Assembly (NCBI RefSeq): GCF_029051725.1
Contig: NZ_JAACFU010000001.1
Location: 310,001 to 374,000, forward strand
Source of the DNA: Bradyrhizobium sp. CSS354
Lineage (GTDB): Bacteria > Pseudomonadota > Alphaproteobacteria > Rhizobiales > Xanthobacteraceae
Reading direction: 5' to 3'
Length of the DNA stretch: 64,000 bases
The notes under the pieces were generated by a model. It ran no database searches. It was not told the origin of the DNA and saw only the letters and a list, made by a program, of their open reading frames with translations. Shown here in pieces: positions 9,301 to 16,934 of this stretch; position 1 is the stretch's first letter, and the number at the start of each line of letters is the position of its first letter. The position numbers were made by a program, and so were the translations under genes.

Positions 9301-9834
9301 GTCTATTTGCGCACCGGCCACTCGCGATATCATGGCGTCGCCGCCGGGCCGATGGCGCCTGTCGTCAGGGACCTCAAAGCCCTGCCCGACCAGGACATCC
9401 GCGCCATGGCCGTCTATCTCAACTCGTTCAATGACACCGCGACCGGGACGCCGACGCAGGACGCACTCGCGACCAGGCTTGAAGCGTCAACGCTGGTCAC
9501 GCTTGCTTCCTCCACAGGCGCGCGGCTCTATCAGGGCGCCTGCGCCGTCTGCCATGAGGTCGGCGGCCTGCCGCTGTTCGGCAGCCGGCCCTCGCTGGCA
9601 CTCAACAGCAATCTGCACAGCGCCGCATCGGACAATCTCGTGCAAATCATCCTGCACGGCATCGCCGAGCCGGTTTCGAGCGATCTCGGCTACATGCCCG
9701 CATTCAAGAACAGCATGAGCGATACGCAGGTCGAGGAACTGGTCACCTTTCTACGCAAGCAGTTTGCACCGGACAGGCCGGCGTGGACCGGCGTGAAGGA
9801 GACGATTGCGCGTGTGAGAGCCGCCGCGAACTAA
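6304..9834 (+). CDS. nicB: Nicotinate hydroxylase, molybdenum subunit with C-terminal cytochrome c domains (NicB-type)
   Basis: Large catalytic subunit, 1176 aa, the length and architecture of Pseudomonas NicB. Residues ~1-740 form the molybdopterin-binding aldehyde-oxidase-like domain (GHVDLGTGIRTALGQI, ASWFRGVSALPNTFAHES, GVGESASVPSAAAIANA). A hydrophobic segment at ~752-770 (IFATIAAVCTAAIGIGAAV) should anchor it. Three cytochrome c motifs follow: CAECH at 805, CSACH at 951 and CAVCH at 1080. Electrons would therefore pass from Mo through the small-subunit clusters to haem c and the respiratory chain rather than to NAD. Start is the ATG in TGATG overlapping the nicA stop. It ends three bases from the stop of the convergent dioxygenase gene. 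Confidence 0.9.
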   Translation: MASPHPNGAELQSGSLVVVRTVDECTSETFVRITANGSVTAYNGHVDLGTGIRTALGQIVAEELDVSFARVIVVLGDTATVPNQGATIASETIQITAVPLRKAAAQARHFLIARAAERLELPAADLRIEDGLVRGRDNRSVSYGELIGGETIRLELADDVAVKQVGDYAIVGQSMPRVDLPAKATGELTFVHDIRVSGMLHGRVVRPPYAGVDAGPFVGTSLISVDESSVRDIPGIIAVVRIGDFVGIVTEREENAIRAAEQLAVSWRPTPELTDLADVETALRANPSTPRTLIDKGDVDAAIAGAAKPMQRTYVWPYQMHASIGPSCAVADFQDGNIRVWSGTQNPHVLRGDLSLLIERPESEIEVIRLEAAGCYGRNCADDVTADALLLSRAVGRPVRVQLTREQEHAWEPKGTAQLIDVKGGLNAEGDVAAYDLATRYPSNAAPTLALLLTGRISPKPDVLQMGDRTAIPPYDYDHMRVVAHDMAPIVRASWFRGVSALPNTFAHESYIDEAATEAGVDPIEYRLRYLKEQRAVDLVNAVAERAGWTPRPVREEKDGEIVHGRGFAYALYVHSKFPGYGAAWSAWVTDVAVNKSTGEVSVTRVVAGQDSGLMINPDGVRHQIHGNVIQSTSRALMEEVSFERGAVAAREWGAYPIIPFPDVPKIDVLLLPRPDQPPLGVGESASVPSAAAIANAIFDATGVRFREPPFTPERILNGLHGGAPATPQALPAPATPQPSRVWENPFAKRAGIFATIAAVCTAAIGIGAAVLPGRAIAPIARPDPSVYSAATIARGQQLAALGNCAECHTTIGGALNAGGRALETPFGTIYATNITPDVETGIGAWSYPAFERAMRDGLHRDGRQLYPAFPYTHFAKTSEADMQALYAYLMAQPAVRATQPANTLAFPFNLRPLLAGWNALFHQTREFKPDPAKSEVWNRGAYLVEGLGHCSACHSPRNALGAEQRGAYLAGGFAEGWEAPPLTSLSHAPIPWSEDELFVYLRTGHSRYHGVAAGPMAPVVRDLKALPDQDIRAMAVYLNSFNDTATGTPTQDALATRLEASTLVTLASSTGARLYQGACAVCHEVGGLPLFGSRPSLALNSNLHSAASDNLVQIILHGIAEPVSSDLGYMPAFKNSMSDTQVEELVTFLRKQFAPDRPAWTGVKETIARVRAAAN

Positions 9835-9837
9835 GCG

Positions 9838-10800
9838 CTACTTCTTGTGCTCCACCGGCGGCGTGCCATGCGTATGGAACGACTCGATCGTCTTCAGGCC
9901 CCACGCCTGCCCCTTCTTGCGCTCCTCCTCCGTCCACACGATTGGCTTCCAGTCGGGCGCGAGGATGAGGCGCGCGCCGGCATTGGCGACTTCGACGCGA
10001 TTGCCGCCGGGCTCGTAGACGTAGAGGAAGAAGGTCTGCTGGATAGCGTGCTTGTGCGGGCCGGTCTCGATGTGGATGCCGTTCTCCAGGAAGATGTCGG
10101 CGGCGCGCAAAATCTCTTCGCGGCTGTCGAGCGCGTAGGTGACGTGGTGGAAGCGGCCGGGCGTGCCGGAATGGTCGAGCGAATAGGCGAAATCGTAGCT
10201 CTTGTTCGACATCGTCAGCCACATTGCCGCTTCGCGGCCGTCGTTCAGCACGATCTGCTCGGTGAGGCGGCAGCCGAGATAATTCTCGAAGAACTCGCGG
10301 TTCGCCTTGATGTCCACGGCGAGGCAATTGAGGTGGTCCAGGCGGCGGACATTGACGCCGCGAGCGGGAAAGCGCTGCGCCTGGTTCTTCAGTGCGGGTT
10401 TCAGCTCGGGCGGCGCTTGATACCATTCGGTCTCGTAATAGAGCTCGACGATGTGTCCATCGGGATCGCGGCAGCGGAAGGTCGGCCCCTGCCCCATGTC
10501 GCCGTCGATCCAGCCGATGTCGAACCCGGACCCTTTCAGCGCCGCGACTCGGCGCTCCAGCGCCTGCTGGCTGCGCGCGCGTAACGCCATGTGCTCCATG
10601 CCCGATGTCTTCGACGCCGTCAGTTTGAGCGAATAGCGCTCATAGTCGTCCCAGCCGCGCAAATAGACCGACTCGCCCTTTTGCCCGCTGACGGTCATGC
10701 CCATCACGTCGACGAAGAATTTCAGGCTCTCGTCCGGCTTCGGTGTCAGCAGCTCCATGTGGCCGAGATGAGCGAGATCGAGGATCGGTTCGGGCTGCAT
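9838..10800 (-). CDS. Catechol 2,3-dioxygenase-like extradiol ring-cleavage dioxygenase (VOC superfamily)
   Basis: A 320-aa two-domain VOC protein resembling class I extradiol dioxygenases. The iron ligands are in place for this family: His156 (RRLDHLNC), His218 or His219 (GRFHHVTYA) and Glu270 (GGNRVEV); His251 and Tyr260 correspond to conserved active-site residues of XylE-type enzymes. The start was moved from an upstream in-frame codon to the ATG at 10800, which has GGAGG six bases upstream (start MQPEPILDLAHLGH). It converges on nicB and has a TGTACAAATG half-site 118 bases upstream, identical to one in front of hydroxynicotinate reductase, so it may belong to the same regulon. The substrate (catechol or a pyridinediol) is unknown. 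Confidence 0.82.
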   Translation of the reverse strand: MQPEPILDLAHLGHMELLTPKPDESLKFFVDVMGMTVSGQKGESVYLRGWDDYERYSLKLTASKTSGMEHMALRARSQQALERRVAALKGSGFDIGWIDGDMGQGPTFRCRDPDGHIVELYYETEWYQAPPELKPALKNQAQRFPARGVNVRRLDHLNCLAVDIKANREFFENYLGCRLTEQIVLNDGREAAMWLTMSNKSYDFAYSLDHSGTPGRFHHVTYALDSREEILRAADIFLENGIHIETGPHKHAIQQTFFLYVYEPGGNRVEVANAGARLILAPDWKPIVWTEEERKKGQAWGLKTIESFHTHGTPPVEHKK

Positions 10801-10905
10801 GATGTCCTCCAAGGCGTGGCTTGCGATCCGCTGGATCGGATCCCTCGAGCTGGCGCCGGCGGCAATCCGCTCATGCGCCGGTGGGCGGCACTGAGGCTGC
10901 CGGTT

Positions 10906-10927
10906 CATTTGCACCAATGTACAAATG
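10906..10927 (-). promoter_or_regulatory. CATTTG-N10-CAAATG inverted repeat with TGTACAAATG half-site
   Basis: CATTTG (10906-10911) and CAAATG (10922-10927) are inverted arms. The right part TGTACAAATG (10918-10927) is identical to the 10-mer on the minus strand at 5566-5575. It lies upstream of the extradiol dioxygenase gene, 106-127 bases before its start. Confidence 0.5.
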
Positions 10928-11237
10928 ATTAGGTCCCGTCAACAAATCAAAAGTCGTCACTGCGAGCGAATGACGGCCCATCCAAGATGACGACCCGTCC
11001 CCCAAGGCGACCGACTGCCCGAATGGTAAAATCTTCCTTAAACCCTGTCGGTGTCGACGGCCGGGAAAAAGCAGCATTTCTCGGCCGCTTCTGCCAGGAA
11101 GTATGCATTGGGAACAAACCTCGCACCCGAATTGTCGCGGATTTAACGAAGCGCCGGCCCCTGCCGCTTAACCGTTTGTCCAGCGACGGCCGTGCATAGT
11201 CCGGGTCAACCCGTTGCTCTTGCCAGGTTCATTCATT
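10928..11237. other. Intergenic region without recognised gene
   Basis: 310 bases between the operator-like site and the HerA-like gene, which is transcribed away from it. I saw no convincing ORF, RNA gene or terminator. A short GCGAGCGAATGACG stretch near 10960 resembles the ends of the dispersed repeat seen at 21233 and 36586 and may be a remnant. Confidence 0.5.
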
Positions 11238-12977
11238 GTGACATCTTTTGGACGCGTGATTTCGGTTCGCGGATCGCTCGCCCGGGTCGGGCTGCTGGCC
11301 GAAAGCCGCATGCCGGTCTCGGAAGTGCGGGCCACTGTCGGCCGGTTCGTCAGTATCCGCTGCGCCAGCTCGGTCATCGTCGCGATGATCACCGAGGTGT
11401 CCTGCGAAAACCTGTCGAGCAACGACAATTTGATCGCCATCGCCTCGGTCGACCTGCTGGGCGAAATCCTCAACGCGACCGGCAAGGCCAAATTCCAGCG
11501 CGGCGTCACCAACTATCCGACAATCGGCGATTCCGTCGATCTGATCACGAGCCAGGAGCTGCGCACGATCTACGCGCCGACCGGCTCCGACCAGATCAAT
11601 GTCGGCTTCCTCCAGCAGGACAGCTCCGTCGTCGCCTATGTCGACATCGAGGAAATGCTCTCCAAGCACTTTGCAGTGCTGGGATCGACCGGCGTCGGCA
11701 AATCGACCGGTGTGTCGCTGTTGCTCAACGAGATCCTTAAGGCGCGCCCGAACCTGCGCATCTTCCTGCTCGATGTGCACAACGAATATGGCCGCTGCTT
11801 CGGGGACCGCGCGCTGGTGCTCAATCCGCGCAATTTGAAACTGCCATTCTGGCTGTTCAATTTCGAGGAAATCGTCGACGTGCTGTTCGGCGGCCGCGCC
11901 GGCGTGCCCGAGGAGCTCGACGTCCTCGCAGAAGTCATTCCGCTCGCCAAGGGCGTCTATACCCAGTACCAGAACGCCGATCGCATTGGCCTGAAGCGCA
12001 TCGATCCCAAGCAGATCGGCTACACCGTCGATACGCCGGTGCCCTATCGCCTGGTCGATCTGATGTCGCTGATCGATGAGCGCATGGGCAAACTCGAGAA
12101 CCGCTCCTCGCGCATCATCTATCACAAGCTGATCTCCCGCATCGAGGCGGTCCGCAACGACCCGCGCTACGCCTTCATGTTCGACAACGCCAACGTCGGC
12201 GGTGACACCATGGCCGAGGTGATCAGTCATCTGTTTCGCCTGCCGGCGAACGGCAAGCCGATGACCGTGATGCAGCTCGCCGGCTTCCCGGCCGAAGTCA
12301 TCGATTCCGTCGTCTCGGTGCTTTGCCGCATGGCCTTCGACTTCGGCCTGTGGAGCGACGGCGTTTCGCCAATGCTGTTCGTCTGCGAAGAGGCTCACCG
12401 CTACGCCTCCGCCGATCGTAATGTGGGCTTCGGGCCGACCCGCAAGGCGGTGTCGCGCATCGCCAAGGAAGGCCGCAAATACGGCGTTTATCTCGGCCTC
12501 ATCACCCAGCGTCCGGCCGAGCTCGACGCCACTATCATCTCCCAGTGCAACACGCTGTTCACGATGCGTCTTGCCAACGAGCGCGACCAGGCGCTGCTGC
12601 GCGCCGCGGTGTCGGATGCCGCCGCCAACCTGCTTTCGTTCGTGCCGTCGCTCGGCACCCGCGAAGTGCTGGCATTCGGCGAAGGTGTCGCGCTGCCGAC
12701 GCGGCTGCGCTTCAAGGAGGTGCCGCCGCATCAATTGCCGCGCGGCGAAGCCACCATCAGCAGCGTACCATCCGTCACCTCCGGTCACGACATGCATTTC
12801 GTCGGCGCCGTGCTCGAGCGCTGGCGCGGTGCCACCTCGCAGCGCGACGTGCCGAACGATCCGGTGTTCTCGGCGCCGCCCGCGAAGACGCTCTCCAACG
12901 TCGAAGCCCCGATGCTGCAACCGTCGATGGGGCTGGATCCGGACCGCTTCTCGCTGCTGAAGAAGCCGCTGCGGTAA
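11238..12977 (+). CDS. HerA-like / DUF87 ATP-binding protein
   Basis: Hexameric-type ATPase of the HerA-FtsK superfamily, 579 aa. The N-terminal ~140 residues form the HAS-barrel-like part (GRVISVRGSLARVGL). Walker A is GSTGVGKST at ~149-157; Walker B is MLFVCEEAHR at ~379-388, followed by a conserved EGRKYGVYLGLITQRPAELD segment typical of these translocases. HerA usually works with the nuclease NurA in DNA end processing, or in defence islands with other partners, but no nuclease lies beside it here. Start is taken as GTG at 11238 (VTSFGRVIS); an in-frame TTG at 11214 is the alternative. It appears to be a single-gene unit. Confidence 0.85.
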   Translation: MTSFGRVISVRGSLARVGLLAESRMPVSEVRATVGRFVSIRCASSVIVAMITEVSCENLSSNDNLIAIASVDLLGEILNATGKAKFQRGVTNYPTIGDSVDLITSQELRTIYAPTGSDQINVGFLQQDSSVVAYVDIEEMLSKHFAVLGSTGVGKSTGVSLLLNEILKARPNLRIFLLDVHNEYGRCFGDRALVLNPRNLKLPFWLFNFEEIVDVLFGGRAGVPEELDVLAEVIPLAKGVYTQYQNADRIGLKRIDPKQIGYTVDTPVPYRLVDLMSLIDERMGKLENRSSRIIYHKLISRIEAVRNDPRYAFMFDNANVGGDTMAEVISHLFRLPANGKPMTVMQLAGFPAEVIDSVVSVLCRMAFDFGLWSDGVSPMLFVCEEAHRYASADRNVGFGPTRKAVSRIAKEGRKYGVYLGLITQRPAELDATIISQCNTLFTMRLANERDQALLRAAVSDAAANLLSFVPSLGTREVLAFGEGVALPTRLRFKEVPPHQLPRGEATISSVPSVTSGHDMHFVGAVLERWRGATSQRDVPNDPVFSAPPAKTLSNVEAPMLQPSMGLDPDRFSLLKKPLR

Positions 12978-13074
12978 AGCAACGCTCGTTTTCCAGCTCC
13001 GGCATTGCGAGCCTGGCGTCACGTTGAGCATAGCGCCGGCATCGACTATGGTTGCCGGCCCCAAGCCGGAATCC

Positions 13075-13659
13075 ATGCCCATGACAAAGCCCGCGCAACG
13101 CTTCTCCGCTCCCGCCCTCGATGCGCTGCCTGACGACATCCGCACGCGTCTCCTCGGCGTGCAGGAGAAGAGCGGCTTCGTGCCGAACGTGTTCTTGACG
13201 CTGGCCTACCGCCCGGACGAGTTCCGCGCCTTCTTCGCCTACCACGACGCGCTGATGGAGAAGGACGGCGGCCTCACCAAAGCCGAACGCGAGATGATCG
13301 TGGTCGCGACCTCGGCGGCGAATCAGTGCCAATATTGCGTGATTGCGCATGGCGCGATCCTGCGTATCCGCGCGAAGAACCCGCTGATCGCCGACCAGAT
13401 CGCCACGAACTACCGCAAGGCCGACATCACGCCGCGGCAAAAGGCGATGCTCGACTTCGCGATGAAGGTCTCGGCCGATGCGCAGCGGATTTCCGAGGAT
13501 GATTTCACCGCGCTCGCGCCGCATGGCTTCAGCGACGACGACATCTGGGATATCGCCGCAATCTCCGCCTTCTTTGCGTTATCGAACCGGCTGGCGAATT
13601 TCACCGGCATGCGGCCGAATGACGAATTCTATTTGATGGGACGGCTGCCGAAGAAATGA
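13075..13659 (+). CDS. Carboxymuconolactone decarboxylase / AhpD-family peroxidase-related protein
   Basis: A 194-aa all-helical AhpD-like protein. The redox motif CQYCVIAHG gives Cys85, Cys88 and His92, preceded by the acidic TKAEREMIVVATS helix, as in alkylhydroperoxidase-like enzymes. The C-terminal FTGMRPNDEFYLMGR is typical of the 'peroxidase-related enzyme' subgroup. The start is uncertain between ATG 13075 and ATG 13081, with GCCGGA just upstream; a TTG at 13024 looks too long. It follows the HerA-like gene by about 100 bases and is followed by a clear terminator. Role: thiol-dependent peroxide removal or a related reaction; substrate unknown. Confidence 0.82.
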   Translation: MPMTKPAQRFSAPALDALPDDIRTRLLGVQEKSGFVPNVFLTLAYRPDEFRAFFAYHDALMEKDGGLTKAEREMIVVATSAANQCQYCVIAHGAILRIRAKNPLIADQIATNYRKADITPRQKAMLDFAMKVSADAQRISEDDFTALAPHGFSDDDIWDIAAISAFFALSNRLANFTGMRPNDEFYLMGRLPKK

Positions 13660-13703
13660 GTGACCGCCGCGACTGCGGAAGGATCGCCGGCAGTCCAGCG
13701 GAT

Positions 13704-13734
13704 GAGTTCCCGTTTGACGGGAACTCTGCGTTTT
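13704..13734 (+). terminator. Rho-independent terminator after the AhpD-like gene
   Basis: GAGTTCCCGT (13704-13713) pairs perfectly with ACGGGAACTC (13717-13726) around a TTG loop, followed by TGCGTTTT. Confidence 0.75.
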
Positions 13735-13825
13735 CGCAATCGCACACGTTTAATTAAGAATCTCACCCTCAACTAGCACAAACGCTTTGGCACAACTTGC
13801 GCAGTTTCCGTCACCGGAGACGCTG

Positions 13826-14794
13826 ATGAGTCGTGCCTGTTGGGGGCTTCTCATGAACGTGCGGGCATTTGTTATCGCGACCTGTATTGGCACGGCATTC
13901 TTCGCGGCCGGATACGCATGGAACTATCAGCCCGACTTCATCGACGCGAGCGAGATATGGAGCATGTTCGAATCGGAGCATGGCAAGGCGCGGGCTGCCG
14001 TCTTACGCGTCCTCATTGCGCCGAATTCAGCTCACTTCAACGGCCTGCGAACGATCGATGCAGACAGGGGAAGATACGTATGCGGCTCCGTAAAGGCGAT
14101 GGATAAAGAGAGGCAGTATGTCGAGGTCGCGTTCGTTTACACCGTCGCGATCGATTTTGCCCGTATCGACGACGACGGGCGGATGACGTCGCAGCGCTCT
14201 GCTTACAAGCCCTGCCCAGCCGCGGCCGATGACAAAATTGCCGACCAGAACACGCTGATATCGCCAGGCGCGCTGTCGATGATCAAGACCGTCGAAAAAA
14301 TCATCCCCAAGTCCAACGGCGGAACGATGGAACAACAGCTTGGCCAGCTGGCCGGACAGACAGCGGCGGTCGCGCCAGGTTTGGCGGCCCCGCAGAGATC
14401 GGCCGGCTCATCGGGTTCGGCAGCGTTTGCAGGGGCAGGACGGGCGCCAGTAGCACAGCATTCAAGTTCGGGCGTGGAGGGGCGACAAGCAGATGAATTG
14501 ACGTGGCGTGTCGATCAGCCGCCGGCCGCATGGCCGACCTTCCCCTCGGACCATCCGCTGGCGAAATCGGTGCAGAAGCGGACGGGCGCCGAGGCCCTGG
14601 CTTTCGCGAAAGATATCGAGGCTCGCTGGGAGGAAGCCAAATCCTCCGGGGTTCTGGCCAAGCGTCCTTCGACTGAGGAGATCAAGGAAGCATGCCGCGC
14701 GCTACTTGCGATTGATCCCACGGACAAGGATTATCCGCGGGCCTGGGCCGCCTTTGTCCGCTTGCGCAAAATCGATCGCGACGCTGCTGGTTGA
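13826..14794 (+). CDS. Hypothetical membrane-anchored or exported protein
   Basis: 322 aa, not recognised. The start is the ATG at 13826 with GGAG seven bases upstream; a second ATG at 13853 is also possible. The N-terminus has one hydrophobic segment (VRAFVIATCIGTAFFAAGYAW), suggesting an anchor or uncleaved signal. A compact region with YVCGSVKAMDKERQYVEVAFVY and a later Cys (KPCPAAAD) may form a disulfide-bonded domain outside the membrane. The middle (~185-230) is low complexity, rich in Ala, Gly and Ser. The C-terminus is helical and charged (LAFAKDIEARWEEAK, IDPTDKDYPRAW). Convergent with the small membrane protein at 14804. Confidence 0.65.
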   Translation: MSRACWGLLMNVRAFVIATCIGTAFFAAGYAWNYQPDFIDASEIWSMFESEHGKARAAVLRVLIAPNSAHFNGLRTIDADRGRYVCGSVKAMDKERQYVEVAFVYTVAIDFARIDDDGRMTSQRSAYKPCPAAADDKIADQNTLISPGALSMIKTVEKIIPKSNGGTMEQQLGQLAGQTAAVAPGLAAPQRSAGSSGSAAFAGAGRAPVAQHSSSGVEGRQADELTWRVDQPPAAWPTFPSDHPLAKSVQKRTGAEALAFAKDIEARWEEAKSSGVLAKRPSTEEIKEACRALLAIDPTDKDYPRAWAAFVRLRKIDRDAAG

Positions 14795-14812
14795 AGGCCT
14801 CGCTCAGGCCTT
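14794..14812. terminator. Possible bidirectional terminator hairpin
   Basis: AAGGCCT (14794-14800) and AGGCCTT (14806-14812) form a 7-bp stem around CGCTC. It sits across the ends of two convergent genes. There is no long T tract, so support is modest. Confidence 0.4.
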
Positions 14813-14974
14813 TCGCCGCAGGCTCCAAAGGCTCCCGAGAGCCACGACGGCGGTCATGAGCAGGATGGCGACGAAGGTTTGGATGATCGTGAAGTTCAGG
14901 GCGTCACGCGCGACGAACAGCGCGGTGACGGCTCCGGCAAACACAAACAGAATGCGAAGAATCAGACTCATCAT
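14804..14974 (-). CDS. Small two-helix membrane protein
   Basis: About 56 aa, not recognised. Two hydrophobic stretches (LILRILFVFAGAVTALFVA and IIQTFVAILLMTAVVALGSLW) with a short charged turn (RDALNFT) and a basic C-terminus (RRKA) suggest an inner-membrane hairpin. Three consecutive ATG codons follow GGAG; the middle one (14974) has the best spacing. The upstream in-frame extension is probably untranslated. Confidence 0.6.
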   Translation of the reverse strand: MMSLILRILFVFAGAVTALFVARDALNFTIIQTFVAILLMTAVVALGSLWSLRRKA

Positions 14975-15192
14975 CATGTCTCCAGACGGCATGATCCGGA
15001 GCCACCCGGCGACGCGGATGCGCAAGGCTGGTTCGGCGGTCATGCCGGCGGACCTTACCGGCCGGCATCAAAGCCTGTTTGCGATACGTCAAGCGCGCTT
15101 CGCCGCTACGCAAGCGGGCTCGGACCGCCCCTCGCACGCTGTGGCGGCATCGCAACTGCGCTGCCTGCGGCTGCGCAGCACTGGGCGCCGGA

Positions 15193-15336
15193 CTAGCGCT
15201 TCGCCATCAACTCGAGCGCCGGGGCAAAGCGCTCGGAAAATGTCAACGTCTTGGCATGGTGTACTGCGGCAAACGATGCCGAGATCCCGGCTGAAGCGAC
15301 CACGAGCAGGGCAACGGCGAAAACCAGACGGCGCAT
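15193..15336 (-). CDS. Small exported protein (47 aa)
   Basis: A short gene with an excellent Shine-Dalgarno: AGGAGG lies six bases before the ATG at 15336. The protein is MRRLVFAVALLVVASAGI followed by ASFAAVHHAK, a textbook signal peptide with a likely cleavage around SFA-A, leaving a mature peptide of roughly 25 residues ending LELMAKR. No family recognised. The in-frame ATG at 15378 would destroy the signal-peptide start and lacks a ribosome site. Confidence 0.65.
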   Translation of the reverse strand: MRRLVFAVALLVVASAGISASFAAVHHAKTLTFSERFAPALELMAKR

Positions 15337-15487
15337 TTCGGCCTCCTGTATGACCTCGACGACACCAACAGATGACACGGCTTTGTTTCAGCACCGCTTC
15401 GCGCGGACAGAGGGATGGTTTCGCTCAAGAGACTGTGATCGGATCCGGTCTGTGGCGCCGCATGCCGTTCCGATGTGAGCGTTGCGC

Positions 15488-16111
15488 CTAATCATCCTCC
15501 GCCGGTCCGCACCAGCCGGGCAGATAGATCGCATCCTTGCTCTTGGCTGAGGACATCGCCTTCTCGAGCGCCTTGTCAAAATTGGCGTCCACAGCCTTGC
15601 GCGACAGCTTTCTGCGCAGATAATCGGCCCACAGGAATTCGGAGAACGGCGTGGTGTCCTTGGCGAAGCCGCCCATGCGGCGCAGCTCGCCGGCAAGGCT
15701 CCGGAAGGGATCGTCCTTGAGATCGACGACGGATTTCGGCAAATCGCGGAACGGCCGCCGTTCGCCCTTGGCGTCGTAGGGATAGACCCAGCGCTTATTG
15801 TCCATCACGCCCCAGAACGCTTCGCGCTCGACCATCCTGAGGTCGCCGATGATGGTAACCAGCACCTCCTTGACGCCCTCGTCGTGCAGCGCGCGACCGA
15901 GATGATGATGGTCGATCACGTAGTAGCGCTCCTCGGGGCCGTGCACGACGGGGATCATATGCTTGCCGAGCAGATCGGCCTGCTTCTTCTTGTCGTGCTC
16001 GCGCCAGCGCTTGCGCTTCTCCTTGACCTCGCGCATCCCGACCGTCATCTGCGTCGGCCGCAGCGACAGGATCGACACCGGATGTACTCTCGGTTCGCGC
16101 GTATTGGTCAT
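15488..16111 (-). CDS. ParB-like nuclease-domain protein (ParBc_2 type)
   Basis: A 207-aa protein of the ParB/sulfiredoxin superfamily, ParBc_2-like. It opens with PVSILSLRPTQMTVGMREV, the usual beta-strand pair of ParB-like N-domains, then YVIDHHHLGRAL, equivalent to the GxxR/DxxHR region, and EVLVTIIGDL. There is no partner ParA and no helix-turn-helix, so it is not a chromosome partition ParB. The role is unknown; related stand-alone proteins are annotated only as ParB-like. It ends GWCGPAEDD. Single gene, with 269 bases upstream in which I see no other feature. Confidence 0.75.
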   Translation of the reverse strand: MTNTREPRVHPVSILSLRPTQMTVGMREVKEKRKRWREHDKKKQADLLGKHMIPVVHGPEERYYVIDHHHLGRALHDEGVKEVLVTIIGDLRMVEREAFWGVMDNKRWVYPYDAKGERRPFRDLPKSVVDLKDDPFRSLAGELRRMGGFAKDTTPFSEFLWADYLRRKLSRKAVDANFDKALEKAMSSAKSKDAIYLPGWCGPAEDD

Positions 16112-16380
16112 GGTCGAAAGGCCCTTAACATGGTTGCAGCTGCGTGATCAGGTTCCCTGAACTATGGCATGGCCCTCGCGCCGGCAAATGCATTCAGCTG
16201 GGCGGAGGTTTTTGCATCGCACCCTCTGCATGTCCGGGACGACGGTTCCGCGGTCATTCGTTCGCAGCCCCTGCAGGATAGTGCGAACGCGCAATGCACG
16301 TGCGCGTTGAGAAGATTTTCTGCAACGCGTTCACCACCTATGCTATCTAAAAATCGCTGCTTCGGAGTGATCCCTGCACC

Positions 16381-16722
16381 ATGACAACCCAGCGGCCCAT
16401 AAGCTCGGATGACGAGCACCGGGTGCTCCAGTTCAGGCCGCGCACCTCGCCTTCCCCGACGGGCTACCGCGGCAATGCTACCGTGCAGAAATTGCGCGTC
16501 GCGCCCGAGCCGCTCGACCTGTCGCGCTATGAGCAGCCCCGCACTGCACCGGACGATTTCCGCCATCGCATGCTCGCCAACATCGCGGCGCTGGCTTTCA
16601 CCATCGCACTGACCGCGATCGGGATCTGGCTTGCGGTCAGCATCGCCGACCTGCGCCGGACTCAGGATTGCGTGCTGATGGGCCGCCGCGACTGCGTCAA
16701 GATCACGACGCCGCACATCTAG
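16381..16722 (+). CDS. Hypothetical single-pass membrane protein
   Basis: 113 aa, not recognised. A Pro- and Arg-rich, probably cytoplasmic N-terminal half (~1-65) is followed by one membrane segment (MLANIAALAFTIALTAIGIWLAVSIADL) and a short C-terminal tail with two Cys (DCVLMGRRDCVKI) that could form a disulfide in the periplasm. It lies between the ParB-like gene and the AcpXL cluster, same direction as the latter, but 212 bases upstream and probably separately transcribed. Confidence 0.65.
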   Translation: MTTQRPISSDDEHRVLQFRPRTSPSPTGYRGNATVQKLRVAPEPLDLSRYEQPRTAPDDFRHRMLANIAALAFTIALTAIGIWLAVSIADLRRTQDCVLMGRRDCVKITTPHI

Positions 16723-16934
16723 GCGACGGTCCTTAGGCCGGAGCGGCTCAGCCGGGGCGTCCCCAGTCCAGTCCCCACACCCGTCCGGCTCCATTGAACT
16801 CAGGGCGGCGCTCCGATATACGGGCTTTCGACCCGGCCAGAGGGGGGTTGAGGGCGTCATCGGGGCGCGATGCCCACCCACCGTTCCACTCTGGACAATC
16901 TGACAAATATCTGCAATATATCAAAGGCTTAGTG

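Noticed and set aside
15488..16111. Plasmid-type or chromosomal partition locus
   Set aside because: The ParB-like protein has no ParA partner, no helix-turn-helix and no parS-like palindromes nearby.
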